This document shows, piece after piece, positions 17,047 to 25,300 of a stretch of 64,000 nucleotides of DNA. The position numbers were made by a program, and so were the translations under genes. The notes below the pieces were generated by a model. The model had not been told where the DNA came from, searched no databases, and saw nothing but the letters and a program-made list of their open reading frames with translations. Within the stretch, counting starts at the first letter, position 1. Every line of letters begins with the position of its first letter. The DNA is from Microthrixaceae bacterium (GTDB lineage: Bacteria; Actinomycetota; Acidimicrobiia; Acidimicrobiales; Microtrichaceae): NCBI GenBank assembly GCA_020637215.1, contig JACJWI010000001.1, positions 372,001-436,000 of the forward strand, written 5' to 3'.

Positions 17047-18305
17047 ATCACCCGGGCTGAGCCGAGGACCTGCTCGGCCACCCGCTGCACCTCGTCGTCG
17101 GTCACGGCTTCCAGCCGGGCGAGGTGCTCGTCGATCGGGGTGAGCCCGCCCCGCATGGTCTCGCTCATGCCCAGCCTGGTCATGCGCGTGCCGACGTCCT
17201 CGTAGGACATCAGGTACGCGCCCCGGAGCGAGCCCTTGGCCCGGGCCAGCTCCTCGCGGCTGATGCCGTGCGACACCACGTCGTCGAGGATCGTGTCGAC
17301 GACGGCGATCAGGTCGTCGACCTTGCCCGGGGCCGTCGCGCAGTGGACCGACACCGCACCGGTGTCGACGTGGTGGCTCACCGCCGACGAGATCGAGTAG
17401 GTGAGGCCGCGCTCCTCGCGGACCTCCTGGAACAGCCGACTCGACGGCCCGGAGCCGAACACGTGGTTGAGCAGCGCCAGGGCATAGCGCCCGTCGTCGT
17501 CGACGGCGAGCGCCCGCCAGCCCATCGCCAGGTGCACGACCTCGATCGGCCGGACCTCGACGCTCGACTCGCCGAGGCGGTCGTCGGGCTCGGTGCGCGT
17601 CGGCACCGGTCCGGGGGAACGGTCGCCGAACCGCCGGTCGACCTCGTCGACCAGCAGGTCGTGGTCGATGTCGCCGGCAGCAGCCACGACCAGGTTGGCC
17701 GGCGTGTACCACTCCCCGAAGAAGTCGCGGACGGCGTCGCGGGTCAGCCCGTCGATCGATTCGATCGAGCCCAGCACCTCACGGCCCAGCGGATGGTCCG
17801 GGAAGAGCCGTTCGAACAGCTTCACCGAGGAGACGTCGTCCGGATCGTCCTCCGCGGCCGCGAGCTCCTCGAGGATCACCTCGCGTTCGCCGTCGAACTC
17901 CCAATCCCTCAGCGCCGGGTTCTGGACGACGTCGAGCAGCAGGTCGATGCCGACATGGGCCTCGACCGCCGGCATCCGTGCGTAGAACGCGGTGTGCTCG
18001 TTGGCGGTGAACGCGTTCATGTCGCCGCCGATCCCGTCGATCGCCACCGCGATCGACTTGGCGTCACGCTCGTCGGTGCCCTTGAACAGGAGGTGCTCAA
18101 GGAAGTGCGACGCGCCCGACATCTCATCGGACTCGTCGCGGCCGCCGACGCCGACCCAGACCGAAGCAGCCACCGAGCGCGACGTGGGCAGTCGATCGGT
18201 GACGACCCGGAGCCCGTTGTCGAGCACGGTTCGACGGACCTGCTCGTCGGGCGAGGGGAGCACGCTCCCCCCGCCCGACGGCACCGGCACTGACCGGTCG
18301 GTCAC
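17025..18305 (-). CDS. M16-family zinc peptidase (processing-peptidase-like)
   Basis: 426 residues. Contains the inverted zinc motif HFLEH (H67, E70, H71) and the distal Glu region EREVILEELAAAEDDP, so the catalytic half looks intact; the C-terminal half is the usual M16 inactive repeat. The GTG at 18305 overlaps the pnp stop (GTGA). A PNPase gene followed by an M16 peptidase is a conserved actinobacterial and Gram-positive pair. Substrate unknown; probably cytoplasmic, as no signal peptide is seen. Confidence 0.93.
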   Translation of the reverse strand: MTDRSVPVPSGGGSVLPSPDEQVRRTVLDNGLRVVTDRLPTSRSVAASVWVGVGGRDESDEMSGASHFLEHLLFKGTDERDAKSIAVAIDGIGGDMNAFTANEHTAFYARMPAVEAHVGIDLLLDVVQNPALRDWEFDGEREVILEELAAAEDDPDDVSSVKLFERLFPDHPLGREVLGSIESIDGLTRDAVRDFFGEWYTPANLVVAAAGDIDHDLLVDEVDRRFGDRSPGPVPTRTEPDDRLGESSVEVRPIEVVHLAMGWRALAVDDDGRYALALLNHVFGSGPSSRLFQEVREERGLTYSISSAVSHHVDTGAVSVHCATAPGKVDDLIAVVDTILDDVVSHGISREELARAKGSLRGAYLMSYEDVGTRMTRLGMSETMRGGLTPIDEHLARLEAVTDDEVQRVAEQVLGSARVMSSVGPR

Positions 18306-20743
18306 CGGCGGCGGTTGCCGCCGCGACCGCGACCCCCGCGACCGCGGTCGCCTCCGCCACCGGAGCGGACGGGGGCGGGACCGAGGTCGCCGAACTCCTC
18401 GCGGAGCTCGGCGTCGAACGCGGCGCCGAAGTCGAGCTCACGCCGATCGGCGGAGCGCTCCTCGGAGTCCGGACCCGCGGCGCTCACGGCGTCGGCGGAG
18501 CCGACGCCGTCACTCGCTTTTGGGTTGTCACCGCCCGCGAGCTCGCCGACCGGCGACAGCGAGATCTTCCCGTTGGGGTCGATGTCGTCGACCTTCACGG
18601 TGATCGCGTCGCCCAGGGTGAGGACGTCCTCGACCTTGTCGATCCGCTTGCCGCCACCGAGCTTGGAGATGTGCACCAGCCCGTCACGTCCCGGGAGGAT
18701 GTTGACGAACGCCCCGAACTTGGTGATGTTCACGACGCGGCCGTCGTAGGTGGCCCCGAGCTCAGCGGTCGGCGGATCGAGGATCAGCTTGATCTGCCGC
18801 TCGGCCTCGGCCACGGCACCGCCGTCGACCGCCGCGATCGACACGATGCCGACCAGGCCGTCGTCGTCGACGCTGATGTTGGCGCCGGTCTCGCTCTGGA
18901 TCGAGTTGATGACCTTGCCCTTGGGCCCGATGACCTCCCCGATCTTGTCGGCCGGGATCTCGAAGCTGATGATCTTCGGTGCGGTCTCGTTGACCTCGGG
19001 CCGGGGCTCGGCGATGGCGCCGGCCATGACGTCGAGGATCTGGAGGCGGGCCTCCTTGGCCTGCTCGAGAGCGGCAGCCAGCACGTCGGCGGGGATGCCG
19101 TCGATCTTCGTGTCGAGCTGCAGCGCCGTCACCGCGTCCGCCGTGCCCGCCACCTTGAAGTCCATGTCGCCGAAGGCGTCCTCGGCCCCGAGGATGTCGG
19201 TCAGGGTCGCGTACTGGCCATCGGCGTGGACGAGGCCCATGGCGATGCCCGCCACCGGTGCCTTGATCGGCACGCCGGCGTCCATCAGGGACAGGGTCGA
19301 CGAGCAGACCGAGCCCATCGACGTCGATCCGTTGGAGGAGAGGACCTCGGAGACCAGACGGATGGTGTAGGGGAACTCCTCGAGCGACGGCACGACCGGG
19401 AACACGGCGCGCTCGGCGAGAGCGCCGTGGCCGATCTCGCGGCGCTTCGGGCCCCGCATGAAGCCGGTCTCGCCGGTGGAGAACGGCGGGAAGTTGTAGT
19501 GGTGCAGGTAGCGCTTGCGGGTGATCGGGTCGATGCCGTCGATCATCTGGTCCATCTTGGCCATGCCGAGCGTGCAGATGTTGAGCACCTGGGTCTCGCC
19601 ACGCTGGAACAGTCCGGAGCCGTGAGCGGTGGGCAGCACACCGACCTCGGAGCTGAGCGGTCGGATGTCGCGCAGCCCTCGGCCGTCGATGCGCATGCCG
19701 TCGTTGACGATCCGGGTGCGCACCGTGTTCTTGGACAGGGACCGGACGGCGCTCTTGACCTGCTTGGTGGCCTGCGCCTGCGCCGTGGCCTCGTCCGCTC
19801 CCTCGGCGACGGCCGCGGTGACGAGCTCGGGGACGATCCGGTCGACCATCTCGGTGCGCAGGGCGTCCTCGGCGGCGCCGCGCTCGGACTTGTCGGCGAT
19901 CTGCATGATCTCGTTCATGCGTTCGCCGCCCAGGCTCTTGACCTGGGCGTAGATGTCGTCGGTGTAGTCGACCTGGACGTCGAATGACATGGTCGGCTTG
20001 GCGCCGACGGCGTCGACCAGCTCCTGCTGGAGGGCGATGACGGCCTTGATGTACTGCTTGCACTCCTGCAGGGCGGTGGCCAGCGCGGCCTCGTCGACCT
20101 TGGGTGCACCCTCGTCGTAGTACTGGAACGACTTCTCGGTGCCACCGGCTTCGACCATCATCACGGCGACGTCGCCGTCGTCGAGCTGCCGGCCGGCGAC
20201 GACGATCTCGAAGGTCGCCTCGTCGGACTCCTCGTAGGTCGGGTGCGCGATCCACTCGCCGTCGGTGCTGTAGGCCAGACGGACGGCGCCGATCGGGCCT
20301 TCGAAGGGCACGTCGGAGATCATCAGCGCGGCGGACGCCGCGTTGATGGCCAGCACGTCGTAGGGGTTCTGCTGGTCGGCGCCCATGACGGTGCCGACGA
20401 TGTGGACCTCGTTGCGGAAGCCGTCGGGGAAGGACGGACGCAGCGGACGGTCGATCAGGCGGCAGGTGAGGATGGCGGACTCGGGCGCCCGACCCTCACG
20501 CCGGAAGAACGAACCGGGGATCTTGCCCGCGGCGTACATGCGCTCTTCGATGTCGACGGTCAGCGGGAAGAAGTCGATCCCGTCGCGGACGTGCTTGGCG
20601 CCGGTCGCGGTCACCAGGATGCGGGTGTTGCCCATCCCGGCCATGACGGCACCGCCGGCGAGTCCCGCCAGCTTGCCCGTCTCGAACGAGATGGTCTTGT
20701 CGTCGCCGCCGATCGGCGCGGCGACGCGTGTGGGTTCGGCCAT
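18302..20743 (-). CDS. pnp: Polyribonucleotide nucleotidyltransferase (PNPase)
   Basis: Phosphorolytic 3'-to-5' exoribonuclease and tail-adding enzyme. 813 residues. Two RNase PH domains flank an all-helical linker (~250-345); the second carries FSTGETGFMRGPKRREIGHG and GSTSMGS. A KH domain (~590-650, VIGPKGKVINSIQ) and an S1 domain (~664-733, GRVVNITKFGAFVNI) follow. The final ~75 residues are disordered and end in an RG-rich tail. ATG 20743 has AGGAGGG upstream. It is next to rpsO, as in most bacteria. Confidence 0.98.
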   Translation of the reverse strand: MAEPTRVAAPIGGDDKTISFETGKLAGLAGGAVMAGMGNTRILVTATGAKHVRDGIDFFPLTVDIEERMYAAGKIPGSFFRREGRAPESAILTCRLIDRPLRPSFPDGFRNEVHIVGTVMGADQQNPYDVLAINAASAALMISDVPFEGPIGAVRLAYSTDGEWIAHPTYEESDEATFEIVVAGRQLDDGDVAVMMVEAGGTEKSFQYYDEGAPKVDEAALATALQECKQYIKAVIALQQELVDAVGAKPTMSFDVQVDYTDDIYAQVKSLGGERMNEIMQIADKSERGAAEDALRTEMVDRIVPELVTAAVAEGADEATAQAQATKQVKSAVRSLSKNTVRTRIVNDGMRIDGRGLRDIRPLSSEVGVLPTAHGSGLFQRGETQVLNICTLGMAKMDQMIDGIDPITRKRYLHHYNFPPFSTGETGFMRGPKRREIGHGALAERAVFPVVPSLEEFPYTIRLVSEVLSSNGSTSMGSVCSSTLSLMDAGVPIKAPVAGIAMGLVHADGQYATLTDILGAEDAFGDMDFKVAGTADAVTALQLDTKIDGIPADVLAAALEQAKEARLQILDVMAGAIAEPRPEVNETAPKIISFEIPADKIGEVIGPKGKVINSIQSETGANISVDDDGLVGIVSIAAVDGGAVAEAERQIKLILDPPTAELGATYDGRVVNITKFGAFVNILPGRDGLVHISKLGGGKRIDKVEDVLTLGDAITVKVDDIDPNGKISLSPVGELAGGDNPKASDGVGSADAVSAAGPDSEERSADRRELDFGAAFDAELREEFGDLGPAPVRSGGGGDRGRGGRGRGGNRRR

Positions 20744-21007
20744 GTGGCCCTCCTTCTACCCCCGCACGGCGGGAGCGTTCGGTGCGGCGGGGCCAGTTCC
20801 CAGTGGTCGAGCCCCGGCTGGGCCCCTGCTGACCCCCGGGGTGGTGACCACCGAGCGGAACGGGTCTGCGGGTGTCACCCGGGAGGGCCGCAAGGGCCTC
20901 TTCGTCCGAGGGGATCGGCCGGAGGGCCGGAGATCGGCAACCGGTAACTGACCGGCCTGCCGCATGTGTGTTGACACCACGCTACCCGATGCGGACCTCC
21001 GGAACGT
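20744..21007 (-). promoter_or_regulatory. Leader region of pnp (no gene)
   Basis: About 264 bases between the rpsO terminator and the pnp start. A TAGCGT on the minus strand at 20979-20984 could be a pnp -10 box, giving a leader of roughly 230 bases. Several G+C-rich inverted repeats are present, including GGTGGTGACCACC near 20842. In other bacteria pnp leaders carry structures through which PNPase controls itself; that role here is inference. No open frame looks real. Confidence 0.35.
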
Positions 21008-21041
21008 GAACGCCCTCCCGAGGAGTCCCGGGAGGGCGTTC
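21008..21041 (-). terminator. Terminator hairpin of rpsO
   Basis: Perfect 13-bp arms GAACGCCCTCCCG and CGGGAGGGCGTTC with an 8-base loop, 45 bases beyond the rpsO stop. No T-run, but the stem is long and lies where a terminator is expected. Confidence 0.65.
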
Positions 21042-21085
21042 GACGGCGATCGGAGTCGTGGCCCGTAGGCCGCGTGGGGAACGGT

Positions 21086-21367
21086 TCAGCGACGGAGCCC
21101 GAGCTCGGCGATGACGGTCCGGTAGCGCTCGACGTCGTTGTTCTTGAGGTAGTCGAGGAACCGTCGGCGCTTGCCGACCAGCATCAGGAGACCGCGCCGC
21201 GAGTGGTGGTCCTTCTTGTGCACCTTCAGGTGCTCGGTCAGGTGGTTGATGCGGTCCGTCAGCAGAGCGATCTGCACCTCGGGCGAACCCGTGTCGGTGT
21301 CGTGCTTGCGGAACTTCGCGATCGTGTCGCCCTTGGGCGGGAGGTTGGTGGGCTCCCGGTTGGTCAT
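21086..21367 (-). CDS. rpsO: 30S ribosomal protein S15
   Basis: 93 residues. Binds 16S rRNA early in 30S assembly. Typical sequence: DTGSPEVQIALLTDRINHLTEHLK and HHSRRGLLMLVGKRRRFLDYL. ATG 21367 has AGGAG 10 bases upstream and gives MTNREPTNLP. Ends ELGLRR. A terminator hairpin and then pnp follow. Confidence 0.98.
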   Translation of the reverse strand: MTNREPTNLPPKGDTIAKFRKHDTDTGSPEVQIALLTDRINHLTEHLKVHKKDHHSRRGLLMLVGKRRRFLDYLKNNDVERYRTVIAELGLRR

Positions 21368-21448
21368 CGTGGTTGCTCTCCTGTGGGTGTCGGACCCGGC
21401 TCCCACGGACCGTCGACACCACCGGGAGGTGGGGCCGCGGGAACGGGA

Positions 21449-21475
21449 GCGGTCCCGGCGGGTGCCGGGGACCGC
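21449..21475 (-). terminator. Hairpin after the alpha/beta hydrolase gene
   Basis: GCGGTCCC and GGGACCGC arms around an 11-base loop, 12 bases past the hydrolase stop (21488) and upstream of rpsO. No T-run. Confidence 0.35.
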
Positions 21476-21487
21476 ACACGCTACCAG

Positions 21488-22708
21488 TCAGGCGTCGCCG
21501 TCCACCACGTCGAGCTTCGCCGGGCGGGCCTTGCGGCCGCCGGCGGTCGTCGGGGACCGCCGGTCCGTGCGCTCGCGACCGTTCGGGGTCGGCGGTGCCG
21601 AGCCCGTCGGTCGGGGATGCTCCACCGTCCAGCGGTAGCGCGGCTTGCGATGCCGTCCGACCACCTTGCGCCGGGCATCGACCGGGTCGAGGTCGAACAC
21701 CCGGGCGTCGGGGTCGTAGCAGGCGGAGCGGATCTGGTCGATGCTCGGGGTCCGGGTCCGCACCCCGGCGGCGCGGAGGGAGCGGCGGATGCCGTCGCCG
21801 AGCGGTCCGTCGAGCATCTCGGCCATGATCGCCGGGAGGGTCTCGGGATCGGTGAGCGGCCAGGAGTGACCGCCGCGCTGGATGGTCACGAGGGTGCCCT
21901 CGGTGCGACGGACGGCATCGACGGACGTGCGGTGCGGCACCGCGATGTCCCGGCTGCCGTGCAGGGCGATCACCGGGATCTCACCCTCACGGATGGCGTC
22001 GAGCGCGTAGCGGCTGGACCGCGTGCGCAGGATCGACATCATCGGCCCCATGAGCCGCCACGGCTGCACCAGGTGACCGGCCACGGTGGGGACGGCCAGC
22101 CGCATGAGCTTGGTCGCCTGTCGGGGATCGCTGAACGCCGGCGGGATGGTGAGGGAGTCGACGACGAGGAGCGCCCCGACCATCCCCAGCAGCGGCGGAG
22201 CCACCCGGAACAGGTAGACCATGCGGTCCCACGTGTCACCGACGATCGCGTCGATGAGGATCACGGCCATGGTCCGTTCCGGCCACTGCGCCGCGAGCCG
22301 GGTCACCAGCTGGCCCCCCATGGAGTGACCGGCCAGCACGAAGCGCTCGATCCCCAACTCGTCGATGCAGCGGCCGAGCAGCTCCGCGTAGTCGTTCATC
22401 GCCTGACCCGACAGCGGGAGGCCCTGCGTCGCCCCGTGACCGGCGGTGTCGATGGCGATCACCCGGAACCCCATGCCGACCAGCCGAGACAGCGACTGGG
22501 CGTACAGGAAGCCCTCGGCGGAGAACCCGTGGACCACCACCAGAGGGATGCCCTCGCCGGCGACGGTGACACCGACCAGGTGCCCGTCGGCCAGGGTGAT
22601 CTCGTGGCGGGCGAGCCGCGGGACCTCGACCGCGCCCGGGGCGACGGGTTCGTCCCGAACCGGACCTTCGATCGGGTCGACGATCTCGCTGGACTCGATG
22701 TGGCTCAT
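21488..22708 (-). CDS. Alpha/beta hydrolase with a basic C-terminal extension
   Basis: 406 residues. Alpha/beta-hydrolase core: HGFSAEGFL oxyanion region, nucleophile elbow AGHSMGGQL, an acid in the HGSRDIAVP segment and a His in RGGHSWPL. After residue ~310 comes an unusual ~95-residue tail containing DPDARVFDLDPVDARRK and ending in a basic, Pro-rich stretch; function unknown. It interrupts the usual ribF-rpsO order. No signal peptide. Could be an esterase, lipase or C-C hydrolase. Confidence 0.87.
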   Translation of the reverse strand: MSHIESSEIVDPIEGPVRDEPVAPGAVEVPRLARHEITLADGHLVGVTVAGEGIPLVVVHGFSAEGFLYAQSLSRLVGMGFRVIAIDTAGHGATQGLPLSGQAMNDYAELLGRCIDELGIERFVLAGHSMGGQLVTRLAAQWPERTMAVILIDAIVGDTWDRMVYLFRVAPPLLGMVGALLVVDSLTIPPAFSDPRQATKLMRLAVPTVAGHLVQPWRLMGPMMSILRTRSSRYALDAIREGEIPVIALHGSRDIAVPHRTSVDAVRRTEGTLVTIQRGGHSWPLTDPETLPAIMAEMLDGPLGDGIRRSLRAAGVRTRTPSIDQIRSACYDPDARVFDLDPVDARRKVVGRHRKPRYRWTVEHPRPTGSAPPTPNGRERTDRRSPTTAGGRKARPAKLDVVDGDA

Positions 22709-22776
22709 GCAGGTTGACCCCCACGCCGACAGGGCAGGAGACCAATCTACCGAACCAGGCTCGGAAACCGGTGGTC

Positions 22777-23760
22777 TCAGCGGAGCCCGAGGAGTCGGGC
22801 CGCCTCGTCGCAGTCGAGTCGGAGCTGGGTGGTGAGCTCCTCGACCGAGGCGAAGCGGGCGTCGGGACGGATCCGATGGGTGAAGCGCACCGACGTGGCC
22901 CGGTCGTAGATGTCACCGGCGAAGTCGAGGGCGTGGACCTCGAGCAGCGTCATCGCCCGGTCGTCGTAGAAGGTCGGCCGCTTGCCCACGTAGATCGCCG
23001 ACGGCAGGACCGTCCCGGTGTCGGACAGCTCCAGCTCCCCGGCGTAGATGCCGTCAGCGGGCATGAGCATCTCAGCGGGGATCGCCACGTTGGCGGTCGG
23101 GAAGCCGAGGGTCCGCCCGCGGGCGTCGCCACGGGTCACCGGCCCCCGCATCTCGTGCGGCCGCCCGAGCATCGCGTTGGCGTCGGCCAGCCGGCCCTCG
23201 ACCAGCGCCCGACGGATCGCCGTGGACGACACCTGCGCCTCGTCCCGGGCCGCCCGGCCGTCGGCGCCCACCAGCTCGTGTCCGTGCACGCCGAACCCCA
23301 GCGGCCCACCGAGCTCTTCGAGCAGCGCCACGTTTCCGGCCCGCCGGTGCCCGAAGTGGAAGTCCTCACCGACGACGACCTGACGGACGTTGAGGCAGTC
23401 GACCAGGACCGTCCGCACGAAGTCCTCGGCGGACTCCGCGGCCCGCTCCCGATCGAAGCCGACCACCAGGGTGTGGTCCACCCCGGTCGCGGCCAGCAGC
23501 TCGAGCTTCTGGTCCAGGTCGGTCAGCAGGAGCGGGGCCGACTCGGGCCGGATCACCTGCGCCGGGTGCCGGTCGAAGGTGACCACCGCAGACGCGTGGC
23601 CGCCGGCTGCCGCTCGCCGCCGGACATCGCCGATGACCGCCCGGTGCCCCAGGTGGACACCGTCGTAGGCGCCGATGGTGACCACCGACCCCTCGGCGGG
23701 ACGGGGACAGGTCGTCGAGGCGCCGGCGGAGCGGACCTGGTTCAGTCGGTGGACCTCCAC
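22777..23760 (-). CDS. ribF: Bifunctional riboflavin kinase / FAD synthetase
   Basis: Makes FMN and FAD. 327 residues. N-terminal nucleotidyltransferase domain with GAYDGVHLGHRAVI and the substrate-loop VVGEDFHFGHRRAG, SSTAIRRAL; C-terminal riboflavin kinase domain with GRTLGFPTANV and the LLEVHALDF region. The GTG at 23760 (VEVHRLNQ) is supported by TAGCCT exactly 7 bases upstream. Downstream of truB, as in the conserved rbfA-truB-ribF block. Confidence 0.97.
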   Translation of the reverse strand: MEVHRLNQVRSAGASTTCPRPAEGSVVTIGAYDGVHLGHRAVIGDVRRRAAAGGHASAVVTFDRHPAQVIRPESAPLLLTDLDQKLELLAATGVDHTLVVGFDRERAAESAEDFVRTVLVDCLNVRQVVVGEDFHFGHRRAGNVALLEELGGPLGFGVHGHELVGADGRAARDEAQVSSTAIRRALVEGRLADANAMLGRPHEMRGPVTRGDARGRTLGFPTANVAIPAEMLMPADGIYAGELELSDTGTVLPSAIYVGKRPTFYDDRAMTLLEVHALDFAGDIYDRATSVRFTHRIRPDARFASVEELTTQLRLDCDEAARLLGLR

Positions 23761-23767
23761 GGGCCGG

Positions 23768-23773
23768 AGGCTA
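23768..23773 (-). promoter_or_regulatory. Putative -10 box of ribF
   Basis: TAGCCT, 7 bases before the GTG at 23760; predicts a leaderless ribF mRNA initiating within the 52-base gap after truB. Confidence 0.5.
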
Positions 23774-23812
23774 CCGGTGGCCGGAGAGCCCGGGCGCACC
23801 GTGATCGGCCGC

Positions 23813-24724
23813 TCAGGACAGGACGAACGCGGGCTTGACGGTGCCCTCCCGATGCGGGGCGTAGACCGCCAGGAGCCGGGATCGATCCGGGTCGAGCACC
23901 GCCCACGGACCGGTGTCGTCCCCGTCGTCGCCGAGGCCGAGGCGGTCACGCTCGAGGACCCGGCCGTGGAGGACCTCGCCGGCCACCGCCGGATCGGCGA
24001 CCACGCAGCTCATCACGCGCTCGATGGCGGTGGGCGCCAGGAGGTGGGCGGACGGATCCGCCTCGAGCTGCTCGAGCGTCGCCGCGTCGGACAGGTCGAA
24101 CGTCCCGACGGCGGTCCGACGCAGCCCGACCAGGTGGGCTCCCCCGCCCAGAGCGTGACCGAGGTCGGAGGCGAGGACCCGGACATAGGTTCCGGCCGAG
24201 CAGCTCACGACGGCGCCGACGACCATCGGGTCATCGGTCGCCTCGACGTCGAAGCGGGTCACGGTCACCGGGACCGGGGCCCGCTCGACCACCTCGCCGC
24301 GCCGGGCGAGCTCGTGGAGACGACGTCCGTCGACCTTCTTGGCCGACACCATCGGCGGGACCTGTTGCAGATCACCGGTCAGATCACGGGCCGCGGCCCG
24401 CACCGCCTCGAGGTCGGGAGCATCCATCCGGTGGGTGACGGTGACCTCCCCGTCGGCGTCGAGCGAGTCGGTCTCGACCCCCATGCGGATCACGGCCTCG
24501 TAGGTCTTGGGCAGACCGCCGAGGAAGGTGAGGAGTCGGGTGGCACGACCGACTCCGAGGACGAGCACCCCGGTGGCCATCGGGTCGAGGGTGCCGGAAT
24601 GGCCGATCTTGCGGGTGCCGAAGATCCGCCGGCACCGACCCACCACGTCGTGGCTGGTCCAGCCCGACGGCTTGTCGACCACGCACAACCCGAGCGGCGC
24701 GTCGGGGCTGCCGTCGGCGTTCAC
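23813..24724 (-). CDS. truB: tRNA pseudouridine-55 synthase
   Basis: Makes the universal pseudouridine at position 55 of tRNA. 303 residues. Motifs: VVDKPSGWTSHDVV, the catalytic block GHSGTLDPMATGVLVLGVGRATR, KTYEAVIRMG, and CSAGTYVRVLASDLG. The start is a GTG at 24724 that overlaps the rbfA stop (GTGA), so it is translationally coupled to rbfA. Confidence 0.97.
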   Translation of the reverse strand: MNADGSPDAPLGLCVVDKPSGWTSHDVVGRCRRIFGTRKIGHSGTLDPMATGVLVLGVGRATRLLTFLGGLPKTYEAVIRMGVETDSLDADGEVTVTHRMDAPDLEAVRAAARDLTGDLQQVPPMVSAKKVDGRRLHELARRGEVVERAPVPVTVTRFDVEATDDPMVVGAVVSCSAGTYVRVLASDLGHALGGGAHLVGLRRTAVGTFDLSDAATLEQLEADPSAHLLAPTAIERVMSCVVADPAVAGEVLHGRVLERDRLGLGDDGDDTGPWAVLDPDRSRLLAVYAPHREGTVKPAFVLS

Positions 24725-25182
24725 GATCCGTCGGCTGGATCGCCGTCGGGCTCGCCGACGGATCCGCCGTCGGGTTCGGGGGCACCGGTCGCGCCGGGCT
24801 CGATGTCGCGGAGGATCTGGTCGACGCGCAGAGCGGACCGCAGGACGTCGTCGTGACGGAAGCTGATCTGAGGGGTCTTTCGGGCCCGGACCTCGCGGTT
24901 GACCACCTGCTGCACCTTCCAGCGCTGCTCCTCGAGCGCCTCGACCACCTCGTCGAGACGGCCGTCGTCCTCGGCCTGCAGCGCCGACCAGAAGACGTCC
25001 GCGTGCTCGAGGGATCCGTCGACGGTGGCGTCGGTGATGGTGACGAGCACCAGTCGCTCGTCGCCGATGCGCTCCAACTCGGAGGCGACGACCTCACGCA
25101 CCAGCTCGCCGAGGCGATCGGTGCGGCTGTACTGGCGAGGGGCGCGACGAGCAGCGGTTCGACGACGACGGGCCATGCCCAT
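24721..25182 (-). CDS. rbfA: 30S ribosome-binding factor A
   Basis: Single KH-like domain factor for late 16S rRNA 5'-end maturation. 153 residues. Family motifs: YSRTDRLGELVREVVASEL and TITDATVDGSLEHADVFWS. A disordered Gly/Asp/Pro tail closes the protein. ATG at 25182 or 25176 (both in frame). Normally infB lies immediately upstream; here two plus-strand genes intervene, so rbfA needs its own promoter. Confidence 0.95.
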   Translation of the reverse strand: MGMARRRRTAARRAPRQYSRTDRLGELVREVVASELERIGDERLVLVTITDATVDGSLEHADVFWSALQAEDDGRLDEVVEALEEQRWKVQQVVNREVRARKTPQISFRHDDVLRSALRVDQILRDIEPGATGAPEPDGGSVGEPDGDPADGS

Positions 25183-25300
25183 TGGTACCACGATCCACCG
25201 CCGCGGAGCTCCGGAGGGCCGCCCGTAGCGGTCCCGGGAGTTCCTCAGCAAGGGGGATGTACCCAACGGCGGCTCCGGGCGGCTGGGGCACACTGGTGCG

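Noticed and set aside
20971..20995. TTGACA on the plus strand as a -35 element
   Set aside because: No TANNNT at a suitable distance downstream and no plus-strand gene follows.
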